From contig CAKPBI010000001.1 in assembly GCA_934140285.1 (NCBI GenBank), positions 186,001 to 250,000 on the forward strand: a DNA stretch of 64,000 bases, written 5' to 3'. The DNA comes from an uncultured Bacilli bacterium. GTDB lineage: Bacteria; Bacillota_I; Bacilli_A; ML615J-28; CAG-313. Both the position numbers and the translations under genes were made by a program. The notes beneath the pieces were generated by a model, which saw only the letters and a program-made list of their open reading frames with translations, had not been told where the DNA came from and did not search any database. This document shows, one piece after another, positions 1 through 7,557 of the stretch (within the stretch, counting starts at the first letter, position 1; each line of letters starts with the position of its first letter).

Positions 1-2
1 AA

Positions 3-1088
3 AAAACAAAATTATGGGGAAAATTAGATTTTGGTACAAAATGGAATTTAAGGGATATTATGAGACACAAAGCAAGATCTTTAATGACCTTAATTGGAGT
101 CATTGGATGTACAATTTTAGTCATTGGCTCTTTAGGTATGGGTGATACAATGAATGATTTCCTTGATATCTTCTATAACAAAGCAATAAATTATGAACTA
201 AGAATTAACATTTCTGAAACCGCAACAAATGATGAAACTATCACTCTTGGTGAAAAATATCATGCAGACTATATGAGTCAAGATAGTGTTAAAGTAGATG
301 AAGAAACTCTATCATTGGAAGTATATGATATAAGATATGATCTTGTAAGATTTATTAATAATGATGGTGATTTCATTTCTTTAGAAGATAATGGAGTATA
401 TATATGTAAAAGAATTGCTGATAAAATTGGAAAGACCGTTGGCGATACATTTGAATTTTCTCCTTATGGTGATAATAAAACCTATAAAGTTAAAATTATT
501 GGAATTGTAAGAAGTTTAAATGAAGCCATTGTGATGACTACCAATTATGCAAATTCAATTAATTACAATTATCACTATGATCAGGTATTTACTAAAGAAT
601 CTCAACAAAATATTGATAGTAGCTCATTAATACTAAATATGCAAACTAAAGAAAATATCATTAAATCGTTTGATACATTCTTAGATTTAATGAATGTTAT
701 GATTGTATTACTAATTGTAGCCGCATTAATTCTTGGAGTTGTCGTTTTATATAACCTTGGTGTAATGAGTTTTATGGAACGTTATCGTGAGATGTCCACT
801 CTTAAAGTAATGGGATTTAAAGACAAAAACATTGGTAAATTGTTAATATCTCAAAACTTATGGCTTACATTTGTAGGTTTAATCATTGGTATTCCTTTAG
901 GAGTTGCAACTTTAAAATACTTAAGTGAAAAACTAGCATCAGAATATGAAATGATTCCAAACGTTAAATTCTTAACATATGTTTTAACAATAGTCTTAAC
1001 ATTATTACTTACACTATTTGTTAGTTTCTTAATTTCAAGAAAAAATAAAAAGATTAATATGGTAGAATCTTTAAAATGCGCTGACTAA
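3..1088 (+). CDS. FtsX-family ABC transporter permease, 3' portion (partial)
   Basis: The reading frame is open to the first base of the window, so the gene starts upstream; the visible ATG at 60 is probably internal. The residues just before it (LDFGTKWNLRDI) continue into MRHKARSLMTLIGVIG, the usual approach to the second transmembrane block of MacB/FtsX permeases. After a roughly 180-residue extracellular segment come three C-terminal membrane helices, with the FtsX-type loop ERYREMSTLKVMGF between the first two. Proteins of this family pair with an ABC ATPase to export lipids or peptides or to act mechanically at the envelope; the partner would lie upstream. The stop is followed by a strong terminator. 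Family call is firm, substrate unknown. Confidence 0.85.
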   Translation, partial: KTKLWGKLDFGTKWNLRDIMRHKARSLMTLIGVIGCTILVIGSLGMGDTMNDFLDIFYNKAINYELRINISETATNDETITLGEKYHADYMSQDSVKVDEETLSLEVYDIRYDLVRFINNDGDFISLEDNGVYICKRIADKIGKTVGDTFEFSPYGDNKTYKVKIIGIVRSLNEAIVMTTNYANSINYNYHYDQVFTKESQQNIDSSSLILNMQTKENIIKSFDTFLDLMNVMIVLLIVAALILGVVVLYNLGVMSFMERYREMSTLKVMGFKDKNIGKLLISQNLWLTFVGLIIGIPLGVATLKYLSEKLASEYEMIPNVKFLTYVLTIVLTLLLTLFVSFLISRKNKKINMVESLKCAD

Positions 1089-1120
1089 ACTGCTAATTAA
1101 TTTATTAAAATTCATACACA

Positions 1121-1156
1121 AAAAAGTTTTTACCAAAAAAGTAAAAACTTTTTTTA
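1121..1156 (+). terminator. Intrinsic terminator after the FtsX-type gene
   Basis: A-rich/GTTTTTAC arm (1121-1133) pairs with GTAAAAACTT (1141 on) around a 7-base loop and runs into a T tract. It isolates the permease from the next gene. Confidence 0.8.
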
Positions 1157-1222
1157 TTTTATCAAAATAGTTTACAAATAATAGTTATAAATGGTAAAAT
1201 TATACATGAAAGGGTGATAACT

Positions 1223-1984
1223 ATGGATAAGATAATAATTGGCGATTTTTCTTTATACCAACTTTTATTATACTTTTTTGTCTATTCATTTTTAGGATGG
1301 TGTATGGAAGTTATCTATGCAACATATAGAACAAACAAGTTTATTAATAGAGGATTTCTTAATGGTCCAGTATGTCCTATTTATGGAACAGGAGTAGTAA
1401 TAGTGTTATTATGTTTAACTCCTGTAAAAAACAACGTCTTTTTGTTATTTATTTGTTCAATTATTTTAACTACCCTTCTTGAACTTGTGACTGGATTTGT
1501 TCTTGAAAAATTCTTTCACACTAAATGGTGGGACTACACTTGTCAAAAATGGAATTTTAAAGGATATATATGTGTTAAATTCTCTTTTATTTGGGGTGTA
1601 ATATGCTTAATAGTAGTTGATATCCTTCATGTAGGAATCAACAATCTTTTGATGAAGATACCATATCAAGTAGGTTTAGTATTAATAATTATCTTTGGAA
1701 CTATAATCATAATTGACTTAATTCTTACAATCCTTCAAATGGCTCATTTAACAAAGATATCAAAAGAGGTAAATATGTTATCAGCTGCTGCTTCGGTAAC
1801 ATCAGAAACCATTGGAAAAACCTTATCAAGTGCTACCCTTACAACAATTGAGAAGTTGGAATTGCTTAAAAAGAAAATGGAAAATAAACGTATTGTTAAG
1901 GCCTTTCCAAATTTAATTAAAAGTATTACAAATAAAATTGATGAAATGAAAGAAAATAAAAAAGAAGAAAGAAAGGAAAATTAA
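1223..1984 (+). CDS. CmpB-like putative ABC-transporter type IV membrane protein
   Basis: Integral membrane protein with about five hydrophobic helices in the first 170 residues and a charged, probably coiled-coil cytoplasmic tail ending in a KKEERKEN-like run. The N-terminal pattern FFVYSFLGWCMEVIYAT, followed by NRGFLNGPVCPIYGTG and KWWDYT, is the signature of the PF06541 (ABC_trans_CmpB) family, common in gut Firmicutes; its transport role is unproven. The ATG at 1223 was chosen because AAGGG sits 8 bases upstream, while an earlier in-frame GTG at 1214 overlaps that site. The stop is one base before the superoxide reductase start, so the two are probably cotranscribed. Confidence 0.85.
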   Translation: MDKIIIGDFSLYQLLLYFFVYSFLGWCMEVIYATYRTNKFINRGFLNGPVCPIYGTGVVIVLLCLTPVKNNVFLLFICSIILTTLLELVTGFVLEKFFHTKWWDYTCQKWNFKGYICVKFSFIWGVICLIVVDILHVGINNLLMKIPYQVGLVLIIIFGTIIIIDLILTILQMAHLTKISKEVNMLSAAASVTSETIGKTLSSATLTTIEKLELLKKKMENKRIVKAFPNLIKSITNKIDEMKENKKEERKEN

Positions 1985-1985
1985 T

Positions 1986-2360
1986 ATGAAATCAAGATTT
2001 TTTAAATGTTCACATTGTGGTCAAATTGTTACTTTATTAAAGGAAACTAATGTTCCTCTTGTTTGTTGTGGAGAACAAATGAAAGAATTAATTCCAGGAA
2101 CTGTCGATGCAGCAAGAGAAAAACACATACCTGAATATGAAGTAAAAAATAATGTTGTGTATGTTCAAATTGGTAGTGTTTTACACCCAATGATTCCAGA
2201 ACACTTTATTGAGTGGGTTGTATTAGAAACAACTAAAGGAACTCAAATCAAACACTTAGTACCAAATACTGAACCAAAAGTAACATTTACAATTGATTCA
2301 GAAGAAGAAGTATCAGCAGTATTTGCTTATTGCAATCTTCATGGTTTATGGGTAAAGTAA
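1986..2360 (+). CDS. dfx: Desulfoferrodoxin-type superoxide reductase
   Basis: Reduces superoxide to hydrogen peroxide without making O2, a defence typical of anaerobes and microaerophiles. The 124-residue protein has both halves of a class I desulfoferrodoxin. The N-terminal desulforedoxin-like site has Cys pairs in FKCSHCGQ and VCCGEQ. The catalytic Fe(His)4-Cys site is built from EKHIPEYE, SVLHPMIPEHF and the C-terminal CNLHGLW. All expected ligands are present and the length is normal for a two-domain enzyme. AAAGGAAA precedes the ATG. It follows the CmpB-like gene by one base and ends at a tight terminator hairpin. No rubredoxin or rubrerythrin partner is nearby. Confidence 0.93.
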   Translation: MKSRFFKCSHCGQIVTLLKETNVPLVCCGEQMKELIPGTVDAAREKHIPEYEVKNNVVYVQIGSVLHPMIPEHFIEWVVLETTKGTQIKHLVPNTEPKVTFTIDSEEEVSAVFAYCNLHGLWVK

Positions 2361-2384
2361 AGAGCTAGAAATGGCTCTTTTTTA
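2361..2384 (+). terminator. Intrinsic terminator after dfx
   Basis: AGAGCTA pairs with TGGCTCT around a GAAA tetraloop, directly after the stop codon and followed by six T. Confidence 0.85.
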
Positions 2385-2442
2385 GTTAACTATATAATAC
2401 CCAAATAAACAGACATAAACTTAAAAATTTATATAAAATATA

Positions 2443-2471
2443 TTGATTTTCAAGTTCTTATATGCTATAAT
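2443..2471 (+). promoter_or_regulatory. Sigma-A promoter of the ATPase-TOPRIM unit
   Basis: TTGATT (2443-2448), a 17-base spacer and TATAAT (2466-2471) with an extended TGC element. The -10 lies 18 bases before the start codon, so the leader is very short. Confidence 0.75.
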
Positions 2472-2489
2472 AAAAATTGAGGTGATAAA

Positions 2490-3878
2490 ATGAAAAATAT
2501 TATTAGAATACTTGAACTTTCCGTTAAAAATATTAAAAACTTAAAAATGGGAAAGATAACCTTTGATTCATATAATCAAGTAATAAATGGTGATTTTGAT
2601 TTTACTACATCAGATATTATAGGAATCTATGGACAAAACGGAAGTTCTAAATCAGCGTTAATTAATTCCTTAGGAATTCTTAAATCAATTATAAGTTATA
2701 ATTCATTACAAAATAATATTTTTAATTTAATTTCTCACGAAGAAATGATATCAACCTTGTCAATGAAGATATATTTTAATAATAATGAAGAACATTATAT
2801 ATTTGATTATACAGTTGATATCAAAAAAGATACAAAAGAAAATAGTGTATTCATTGATTCAGAAACTTTAACATACAGAAAATATGAAAATGACGCCTTC
2901 ACTAAAAAGAAAACAATCTTTAAAGTGGAAAGAAATCCTCTTGATTTAATGAAATTTATTACTCCCCTTAATAATTTAAAATTATTAACAAATAATTCAA
3001 ACAATATATTTCCAATGCTACTAATGTTAAAAGGAAAAAAAGAAGAAAGTAATTGTAGCTTCATCTTTAGTGAGGAGTTTATTGATATTTTAAAACTAAA
3101 CAATGAGTTTTCTTTTGTAATAGATTTTATTAATATGATAAATTCTTATGCACTCCATAATCTTCATTTATTTGATAATCGTGATATCACCAAAATGATG
3201 GCACTTGATAAAAGTCCTATTTTCTTAGAAGACAATAACTCTGCAAACTATTTATCGCTATTTAATGAGGGAATCTTAAATAATGAATTTGGCGAAAAAT
3301 TAGATATCTACACAAAAGAAATAAACACAGTTCTTTCCAAATTAATTCCAGGTATTGTCATAGGCTATGTAAACTTAGGATCTACCTTAGATGAAATGGG
3401 TAAAAATAGTTTTAAATATCAATTTGTATCAAAAAAGAATAACCAAAATATTCCATTATATATGGAATCCGATGGTATCAAAAAAATAATAGCTATTACA
3501 TCATCACTAATTGATGCGTTTAATAACCCATCATCGATACTAGTTATTGATGAATTTGATTCGGGAATTTTTGAATATTTACTAGGAATTATTCTAGATG
3601 TATTTAAAAATAAAGGAGTGGGTCAACTCCTATTTACTTCACATAATCTTCGTGCCTTAGAGGTTATAAAGGATGATATTGTCTTTACAACAAACGACGA
3701 TAATAATCGTTTTATTCGATTGCCGTATATTCAAAATACTAACAACTTAAGAAAAAAATACTTACGAGATCTATATTTAGGTAGTGATTATAATCTTTCT
3801 AATCAAACTGATGAGTATGAAATATATCGTGCTTTAAAAGAAGCGGGAGAACTCTATTTATATGAAAAAGAAAAATAA
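2490..3878 (+). CDS. AAA/ABC-type ATPase, first gene of a two-gene TOPRIM system
   Basis: A 462-residue soluble ATPase of the SMC/OLD-like (AAA_15/AAA_21) type. The Walker A loop is YGQNGSSKSAL near residue 49. Walker B is SSILVIDEFDSG near residue 350, with acidic residues for hydrolysis, followed by LLFTSHNLRAL, the H-loop region seen in ABC-type heads. The middle is long, divergent and Lys/Asn rich. GAGGTGAT precedes the ATG. The next gene begins 17 bases before this one ends, so the products are likely translated together. Paired ATPase and TOPRIM genes are known from AbiL, PARIS (AriA/AriB), Gabija and OLD-type anti-phage systems. This arrangement fits AbiL or PARIS best, but membership cannot be proved from sequence alone. 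Confidence 0.8.
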   Translation: MKNIIRILELSVKNIKNLKMGKITFDSYNQVINGDFDFTTSDIIGIYGQNGSSKSALINSLGILKSIISYNSLQNNIFNLISHEEMISTLSMKIYFNNNEEHYIFDYTVDIKKDTKENSVFIDSETLTYRKYENDAFTKKKTIFKVERNPLDLMKFITPLNNLKLLTNNSNNIFPMLLMLKGKKEESNCSFIFSEEFIDILKLNNEFSFVIDFINMINSYALHNLHLFDNRDITKMMALDKSPIFLEDNNSANYLSLFNEGILNNEFGEKLDIYTKEINTVLSKLIPGIVIGYVNLGSTLDEMGKNSFKYQFVSKKNNQNIPLYMESDGIKKIIAITSSLIDAFNNPSSILVIDEFDSGIFEYLLGIILDVFKNKGVGQLLFTSHNLRALEVIKDDIVFTTNDDNNRFIRLPYIQNTNNLRKKYLRDLYLGSDYNLSNQTDEYEIYRALKEAGELYLYEKEK

Positions 3879-4581
3879 CCAACAAAAAAAGGTCTTATTC
3901 ATTATATGTGAAGGAGCAACTGATGATGTAACATTGCATCGTCCCTTAACAAATTTTATTAATGATTTAAATAAATATATTAAGGTTGAAATAACAAATG
4001 GTGATGTTGCATATACAAAAAAGATAAACTCAGATACATGTGTAAAATATATAAAAAAAATTGTTGATAATTTTAGAGAAAAAATGTTTTTACTTCCTAC
4101 AGATATAATTGGAATTATTCATTTTATTGACACAGATGGTGCTTTCATGAATACAGATAATATTGTTAGTGCTGGGTATGGAATAAAGAATACTTTTATT
4201 GATGATACCCTTTTAACAGCTTCAAAATCTAGTACAACTGCTCTTTTTACAAAAAAGAAAGAAGTATATCAAAAATTAGTTTCAACTGAAAAAATAGGTA
4301 CTATTAACTATTACAAGTTTTTCTTTTCAAGAAATTTAGAACATGCCTTATATGATATTCCTTCTGCAACTTTAGATGAAAAAATAACATTATCTAAGCA
4401 ATTTGAATATACTTACCAAAATGATTCAGATGGCTTTAAAAGTTTTTTAAAAGATGTTTTATTTGATGTTCCTAATGATTATAATAAAAGTTGGGAATAT
4501 ATATTTCTAGATAATAATTCAGTTAAAAGAGGTAGTAACGCATACTTAATGTTTGATATTTTAAATAAAAACTTAAAATAA
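3862..4581 (+). CDS. TOPRIM-like effector candidate paired with the upstream ATPase
   Basis: A 239-residue protein. Its N-terminus KVLFIICEGATDD matches the first TOPRIM strand and catalytic Glu, and IIHFIDTDGAF near residue 90 matches the second, DxD, motif. That is the fold used by OLD nucleases, AriB and AbiLii. The C-terminal half, with SRNLEHALYD and KSWEYIF, is not recognised; the former resembles the NLE-type segment seen in RloB- and AbiL-like proteins. A 17-base overlap with the ATPase and a GGGAGA site inside it indicate coupling. It could be a nuclease toxin held by the ATPase, which is inference. A MerR promoter follows immediately after the stop, with no clear terminator. Confidence 0.65.
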   Translation: MKKKNNQQKKVLFIICEGATDDVTLHRPLTNFINDLNKYIKVEITNGDVAYTKKINSDTCVKYIKKIVDNFREKMFLLPTDIIGIIHFIDTDGAFMNTDNIVSAGYGIKNTFIDDTLLTASKSSTTALFTKKKEVYQKLVSTEKIGTINYYKFFFSRNLEHALYDIPSATLDEKITLSKQFEYTYQNDSDGFKSFLKDVLFDVPNDYNKSWEYIFLDNNSVKRGSNAYLMFDILNKNLK

Positions 4582-4591
4582 ATCAATTTAC

Positions 4592-4622
4592 TTGACTCTC
4601 CCCTTAGGGAATAGATTAAAAT
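4592..4622 (+). promoter_or_regulatory. MerR-type promoter with 19-bp spacer
   Basis: TTGACT (4592-4597) and TAAAAT (4617-4622) are separated by 19 bases, the over-long spacing typical of MerR-activated promoters. The spacer carries the dyad-like CTCCCCTTAGGG sequence where such regulators bind. It drives the MerR gene at 4641. Confidence 0.75.
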
Positions 4623-4640
4623 CATAGTGGAGGTGGTAAA

Positions 4641-5432
4641 ATGCTAAAAATAGGAGAGTTTTCAATACTATCAAAGACAACTATTAAAACCATTAGATAC
4701 TATGAAAAAGAACATTTATTGATGCCATCATTTGTTGACAAAGATACAGGATATCGATATTATGAGCCTTGTAAGCTAGATGAGTTATCAAAAATATTAT
4801 CATTGAGAGAGTTAGGCCTATCAATTAATGATATTAAACAAATCTTAAAAAATAACAATCTAGATGAATACCTTCTAAAAAGAAAACAAACTCTTATTGA
4901 GAACATTAAAATTAGTGAAAACCAACTCCAAAAAATTATTTATTTATTGGAGGAGAAAAAGATGAATTATCAAATAGAAGTAAAAGAAATTCCTAATTAC
5001 CAAGTGTACTATGGTGAAGGTGTAGTTAAAGATTATTCAGAAATTTCTGAATTTGTTTTAAATGTAGGAAAAGAATGTTTAAAACTTAATCCTAATCTAA
5101 AATGTACTAGTCCAGAATATTGCTTTGTATCATATCTAGATGGAAAACCTAATGGTAAAAATATTCATATTCGCTATACAGAAGCCGTAACATCCCACGG
5201 AAAAGAAAATGAAATAATTAAATTTATGGATTTACCAGCTAAAAAGGTAGTAGCAGTTAAACATTATGGAGCATATGCGAAACTAAGTGATACGTATAGT
5301 TTTATTCTTAACTATTTAGAAAAAAATAATTTACAAATGAAAGAACTTCCTCGTGAATGTTATATTCATGGATGCTGGGATACCGAAAAAGAAGAAGATT
5401 ATTTAACAGAAATTCAAATTGTAATAGAATAG
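4641..5432 (+). CDS. MerR-family regulator with GyrI-like effector-binding domain
   Basis: 263 residues. The N-terminal winged helix (KIGEFSILSKTTIKTIRYYEKEHLL, shown here only as family pattern positions 3-27) is followed by GYRYYEPCKLDELSKI and a dimerisation helix to about residue 110. Residues 115-263 match the GyrI/BmrR-type multidrug-binding domain (PNYQVYYGEG, HIRYTEAV, VAVKHYGAYAKL). Such proteins bind hydrophobic cations and twist a 19-bp-spacer promoter into activity; its own upstream promoter has exactly that layout, so autoregulation is likely. No efflux pump is adjacent, so the target beyond itself is unknown. GGAGGTGG precedes the ATG. Confidence 0.9.
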   Translation: MLKIGEFSILSKTTIKTIRYYEKEHLLMPSFVDKDTGYRYYEPCKLDELSKILSLRELGLSINDIKQILKNNNLDEYLLKRKQTLIENIKISENQLQKIIYLLEEKKMNYQIEVKEIPNYQVYYGEGVVKDYSEISEFVLNVGKECLKLNPNLKCTSPEYCFVSYLDGKPNGKNIHIRYTEAVTSHGKENEIIKFMDLPAKKVVAVKHYGAYAKLSDTYSFILNYLEKNNLQMKELPRECYIHGCWDTEKEEDYLTEIQIVIE

Positions 5433-5447
5433 AATAAAGCATTTAAT

Positions 5448-5477
5448 TTGAAATGACACCTAAACTTGTGATAAAAT
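5448..5477 (+). promoter_or_regulatory. Promoter of the mntP leader
   Basis: TTGAAA (5448-5453) and TAAAAT (5472-5477) with an 18-base spacer and a TGA extended -10 element. The start codon is about 150 bases further on, leaving room for the structured leader. Confidence 0.55.
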
Positions 5478-5479
5478 AC

Positions 5480-5557
5480 TCGGGACTTAAGGGAGTAGTT
5501 TGCTGGAAACAGTAATTGGCCTACAGAATGGAGTATTCCAGGTTCAATTTTAAAAAA
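5480..5557 (+). promoter_or_regulatory. Probable Mn2+-responsive (yybP-ykoY-like) leader of mntP
   Basis: The leader holds GGGAGTAG at 5490-5497, the near-invariant loop motif of the yybP-ykoY manganese riboswitch (usually GGGGAGUAG). A short CTG-GAAA-CAG hairpin follows, as in the known aptamers. A second helix is possible between AATTG (5514-5518) and CAATT, enclosing CCT/AGG and GAAT/ATTC pairs. The genes controlled by this class include mntP exporters, which is what follows. The second conserved loop is not a clear match to the consensus as I remember it, so the class call is tentative. A strong terminator follows at once. Confidence 0.55.
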
Positions 5558-5558
5558 C

Positions 5559-5598
5559 GAGACTTATGCTAAAATGTAGCATAGGTCTCTTTCTTTTT
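5559..5598 (+). terminator. Leader terminator upstream of mntP
   Basis: A 13-bp hairpin (GAGACTTATGCTA with TAGCATAGGTCTC, one G-T pair, 5-base loop) followed by TTTCTTTTT, ending 25 bases before the mntP start. Lying between promoter and gene, it can only make sense as a conditional terminator. Confidence 0.85.
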
Positions 5599-5623
5599 AT
5601 ATATAATTAATAGGAGGATTTAT

Positions 5624-6208
5624 ATGTGGACAATTAGTTTTTTTATTAACAGTATATTATTAGGTGTAGGACTTACAATGGATGCATTCTCTGTGTCTTT
5701 AGCTAATGGCTTTAAAGAACCAAACATGAAAAAGCAAAAAAGCATTATTATTGCGGGGACATTTAGTTTCTTTCAATTCATTATGCCCCTCATTGGTTGG
5801 GTTTTAGTTCATACCGTAGTAGAAAAATTTAAACAATTTGAGAAGTTTATTCCTTGGATTGCTCTTATTTTATTACTTTATATAGGCGGTAAAATGATTA
5901 TTGGTCATTTTAAAAAGAATAAAGAGGAAGAAGAGGTAGATGCAAAATTGGGCTTTGGTAGTCTTCTCATTCAAGGTATCGCTACAAGCATAGACGCTCT
6001 TTCTGTAGGCTTTACGATTGCTGAGTATGGAGTAGCCAACGCTTTAGTTGCCTCTTTAATTATAGCTGTAATAACTTTTGGATTCTGCATAACTGGTGTT
6101 TTTCTTGGAAAAAAATTTGGTACTAGATTCTCCGATAAATCAGAGTTAATTGGAGGAATCATTCTAGAAATTATTGGTCTAGAAATATTTATCATAGGTG
6201 TTATTTAA
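5624..6208 (+). CDS. mntP: Manganese efflux pump MntP
   Basis: Exports Mn2+ across the cytoplasmic membrane. The 194-residue protein has six predicted membrane helices arranged as two pseudo-repeats, each with the family's acidic membrane motif: LTMDAFSVSLANG near residue 18 and ATSIDALSVGFTIAEYG near residue 122. Length and both Asp residues are typical of the MntP/YebN family. AGGAGG lies six bases before the ATG. Expression is probably set by the manganese-type leader and terminator upstream. The next gene begins directly after its stop, so the PPTase is cotranscribed. Confidence 0.95.
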   Translation: MWTISFFINSILLGVGLTMDAFSVSLANGFKEPNMKKQKSIIIAGTFSFFQFIMPLIGWVLVHTVVEKFKQFEKFIPWIALILLLYIGGKMIIGHFKKNKEEEEVDAKLGFGSLLIQGIATSIDALSVGFTIAEYGVANALVASLIIAVITFGFCITGVFLGKKFGTRFSDKSELIGGIILEIIGLEIFIIGVI

Positions 6209-6763
6209 ATGACTAATATATATATATACAAAAAAACAACTTTACCAATTAATATAAATGCATTAAAAGCAGAATTACCAGAAAGTGTATTAATTCATAT
6301 CGCTAAGTATAAAAAAGAAATAGATTATACCAATAGCTTAATTGCTTGGCATATATTACAACAACACTTAAAAGATGATTTCAACGATACTTTAGAAACT
6401 CTTCAATTTAATGAATTTGGCAAGCCATTAATTGACAATTTATATTTTAGTATCAGTCATTCTAATAATATAATTGTTGTAGGTATCTCAAATAAAAACA
6501 TTGGCATAGATGTCGAAATGGAAAAGACCATAAACCAAGAAGGAAAAATCAAAAATTTATTAGACTTAAAATCTTCTTATACTTCCTTAATTGAGGAATG
6601 GACTAAATATGAAGCCACAATCAAATATTATGGTTTGACAATATTTAAGAAAATAACAATTCCTCAATTTATAAACTCAATGAAACTAAATGATCACATA
6701 GATAATACATATTACCTTTCATATTGTGTAGATGATACAGATATTAAAATAAACACCCTTTAA
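6209..6763 (+). CDS. Sfp-type 4'-phosphopantetheinyl transferase
   Basis: Transfers phosphopantetheine from CoA to a serine of carrier proteins. At 184 residues it is short for the Sfp class. The core signatures are present: FNEFGKPLIDNLYFSISHS (carrier/CoA site), IGIDVEM (Mg2+-binding Asp and Glu) and EEWTKYEATIKYYG, the W/KEA helix. The start ATG touches the mntP stop (TAAATG), so it depends on readthrough translation or a weak upstream AGGTG site. No carrier protein is nearby. A stand-alone condensation-like acyltransferase lies at 31.1 kb, but a link is only a guess. The protein ends inside a bidirectional terminator. Confidence 0.85.
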   Translation: MTNIYIYKKTTLPININALKAELPESVLIHIAKYKKEIDYTNSLIAWHILQQHLKDDFNDTLETLQFNEFGKPLIDNLYFSISHSNNIIVVGISNKNIGIDVEMEKTINQEGKIKNLLDLKSSYTSLIEEWTKYEATIKYYGLTIFKKITIPQFINSMKLNDHIDNTYYLSYCVDDTDIKINTL

Positions 6764-6797
6764 CATCATTAAGATGCTAAAGGGTTATTTTATTTTT
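6756..6797. terminator. Bidirectional terminator between convergent genes
   Basis: CCCTTTAACATC pairs with GATGCTAAAGGG around ATTAA (one A-C mismatch) and has T-rich sequence on the plus side and A-rich sequence on the other. It serves the PPTase gene and the HAD phosphatase on the minus strand. Confidence 0.8.
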
Positions 6798-7437
6798 CTA
6801 ATATATTTAATAACTCTAGAGGTTTGTTTATAATAGTAGTTGCTTTAGATGCGATTAATTGCTCTCTTGTACGAAACCCCCAACTGCAGCTTACACATTC
6901 TAAAGATGCATTATGAGCAGTCTCAATATCAACTTCAGAATCACCCACATATAAACATTCTTCAGGCTTACTATTTAAAAGATGCATAGCTTCGATTGCG
7001 GTATCAGGATATGGTTTACGTCTAATTCCTGTTTTTTCTCCAATAGCAATTTCAATTAATCCTTCAAAATATGTATGTCTAAGTAATTTAACAGCTTCAT
7101 CACCTTTATTAGAAACAATAGCTAATTTGTATCCTTTTTCTTTAAGGCTCGTTAAAAGCTCAATAACACCATCATAAGGTTTTGTAAATTTAGTGGAGTT
7201 AACAAAATAATAATCTTTAAAATCTTTATATATTTTATCAAATAAAGGATTTGCTTTACCTCCTTCAACACTTAATTCAACTAATCTTTCCATTCCATTA
7301 CCTAAGTAACTTCTAATTTCATCAATTGTTTTAAGTGGCATATTATAAGTAGCTAATGTGTGATTAACACTTTCTTTTAAATCAGTCAATGTATCAAGTA
7401 GTGTTCCATCTAAGTCAAAAATAATTGTATTATACAT
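6790..7437 (-). CDS. HAD-superfamily phosphatase, phosphoglycolate-phosphatase-like
   Basis: 215 residues with all HAD motifs: FDLDGTLLDT at the N-terminus (nucleophile and acid Asp), IVSNKG for motif II, RKPYPD with the motif III Lys, and YVGDSEVDIETA for motif IV. The alpha-helical cap between motifs I and II is of the Gph/pyrophosphatase PpaX type. It probably dephosphorylates a small sugar phosphate or pyrophosphate; the substrate cannot be read from the sequence. AAAGGAG lies before the ATG. Monocistronic and convergent with the PPTase gene. Confidence 0.88.
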   Translation of the reverse strand: MYNTIIFDLDGTLLDTLTDLKESVNHTLATYNMPLKTIDEIRSYLGNGMERLVELSVEGGKANPLFDKIYKDFKDYYFVNSTKFTKPYDGVIELLTSLKEKGYKLAIVSNKGDEAVKLLRHTYFEGLIEIAIGEKTGIRRKPYPDTAIEAMHLLNSKPEECLYVGDSEVDIETAHNASLECVSCSWGFRTREQLIASKATTIINKPLELLNILEK

Positions 7438-7557
7438 TGTAGACTCCTTTCATATATATATTATACTATATTTTTCATAAAAAGTCAATTTACTTAAAAA
7501 AGGTATTTCAAAGGAATAAAACCTTTAAATATGGTATAATAAAGCAAGAGGTGGAAT

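Noticed and set aside
2807..3103. Minus-strand 98-codon open frame inside the ATPase gene
   Set aside because: It is a low-complexity mirror of the AT-rich coding strand, has no ribosome site and lies wholly within a well-supported gene.
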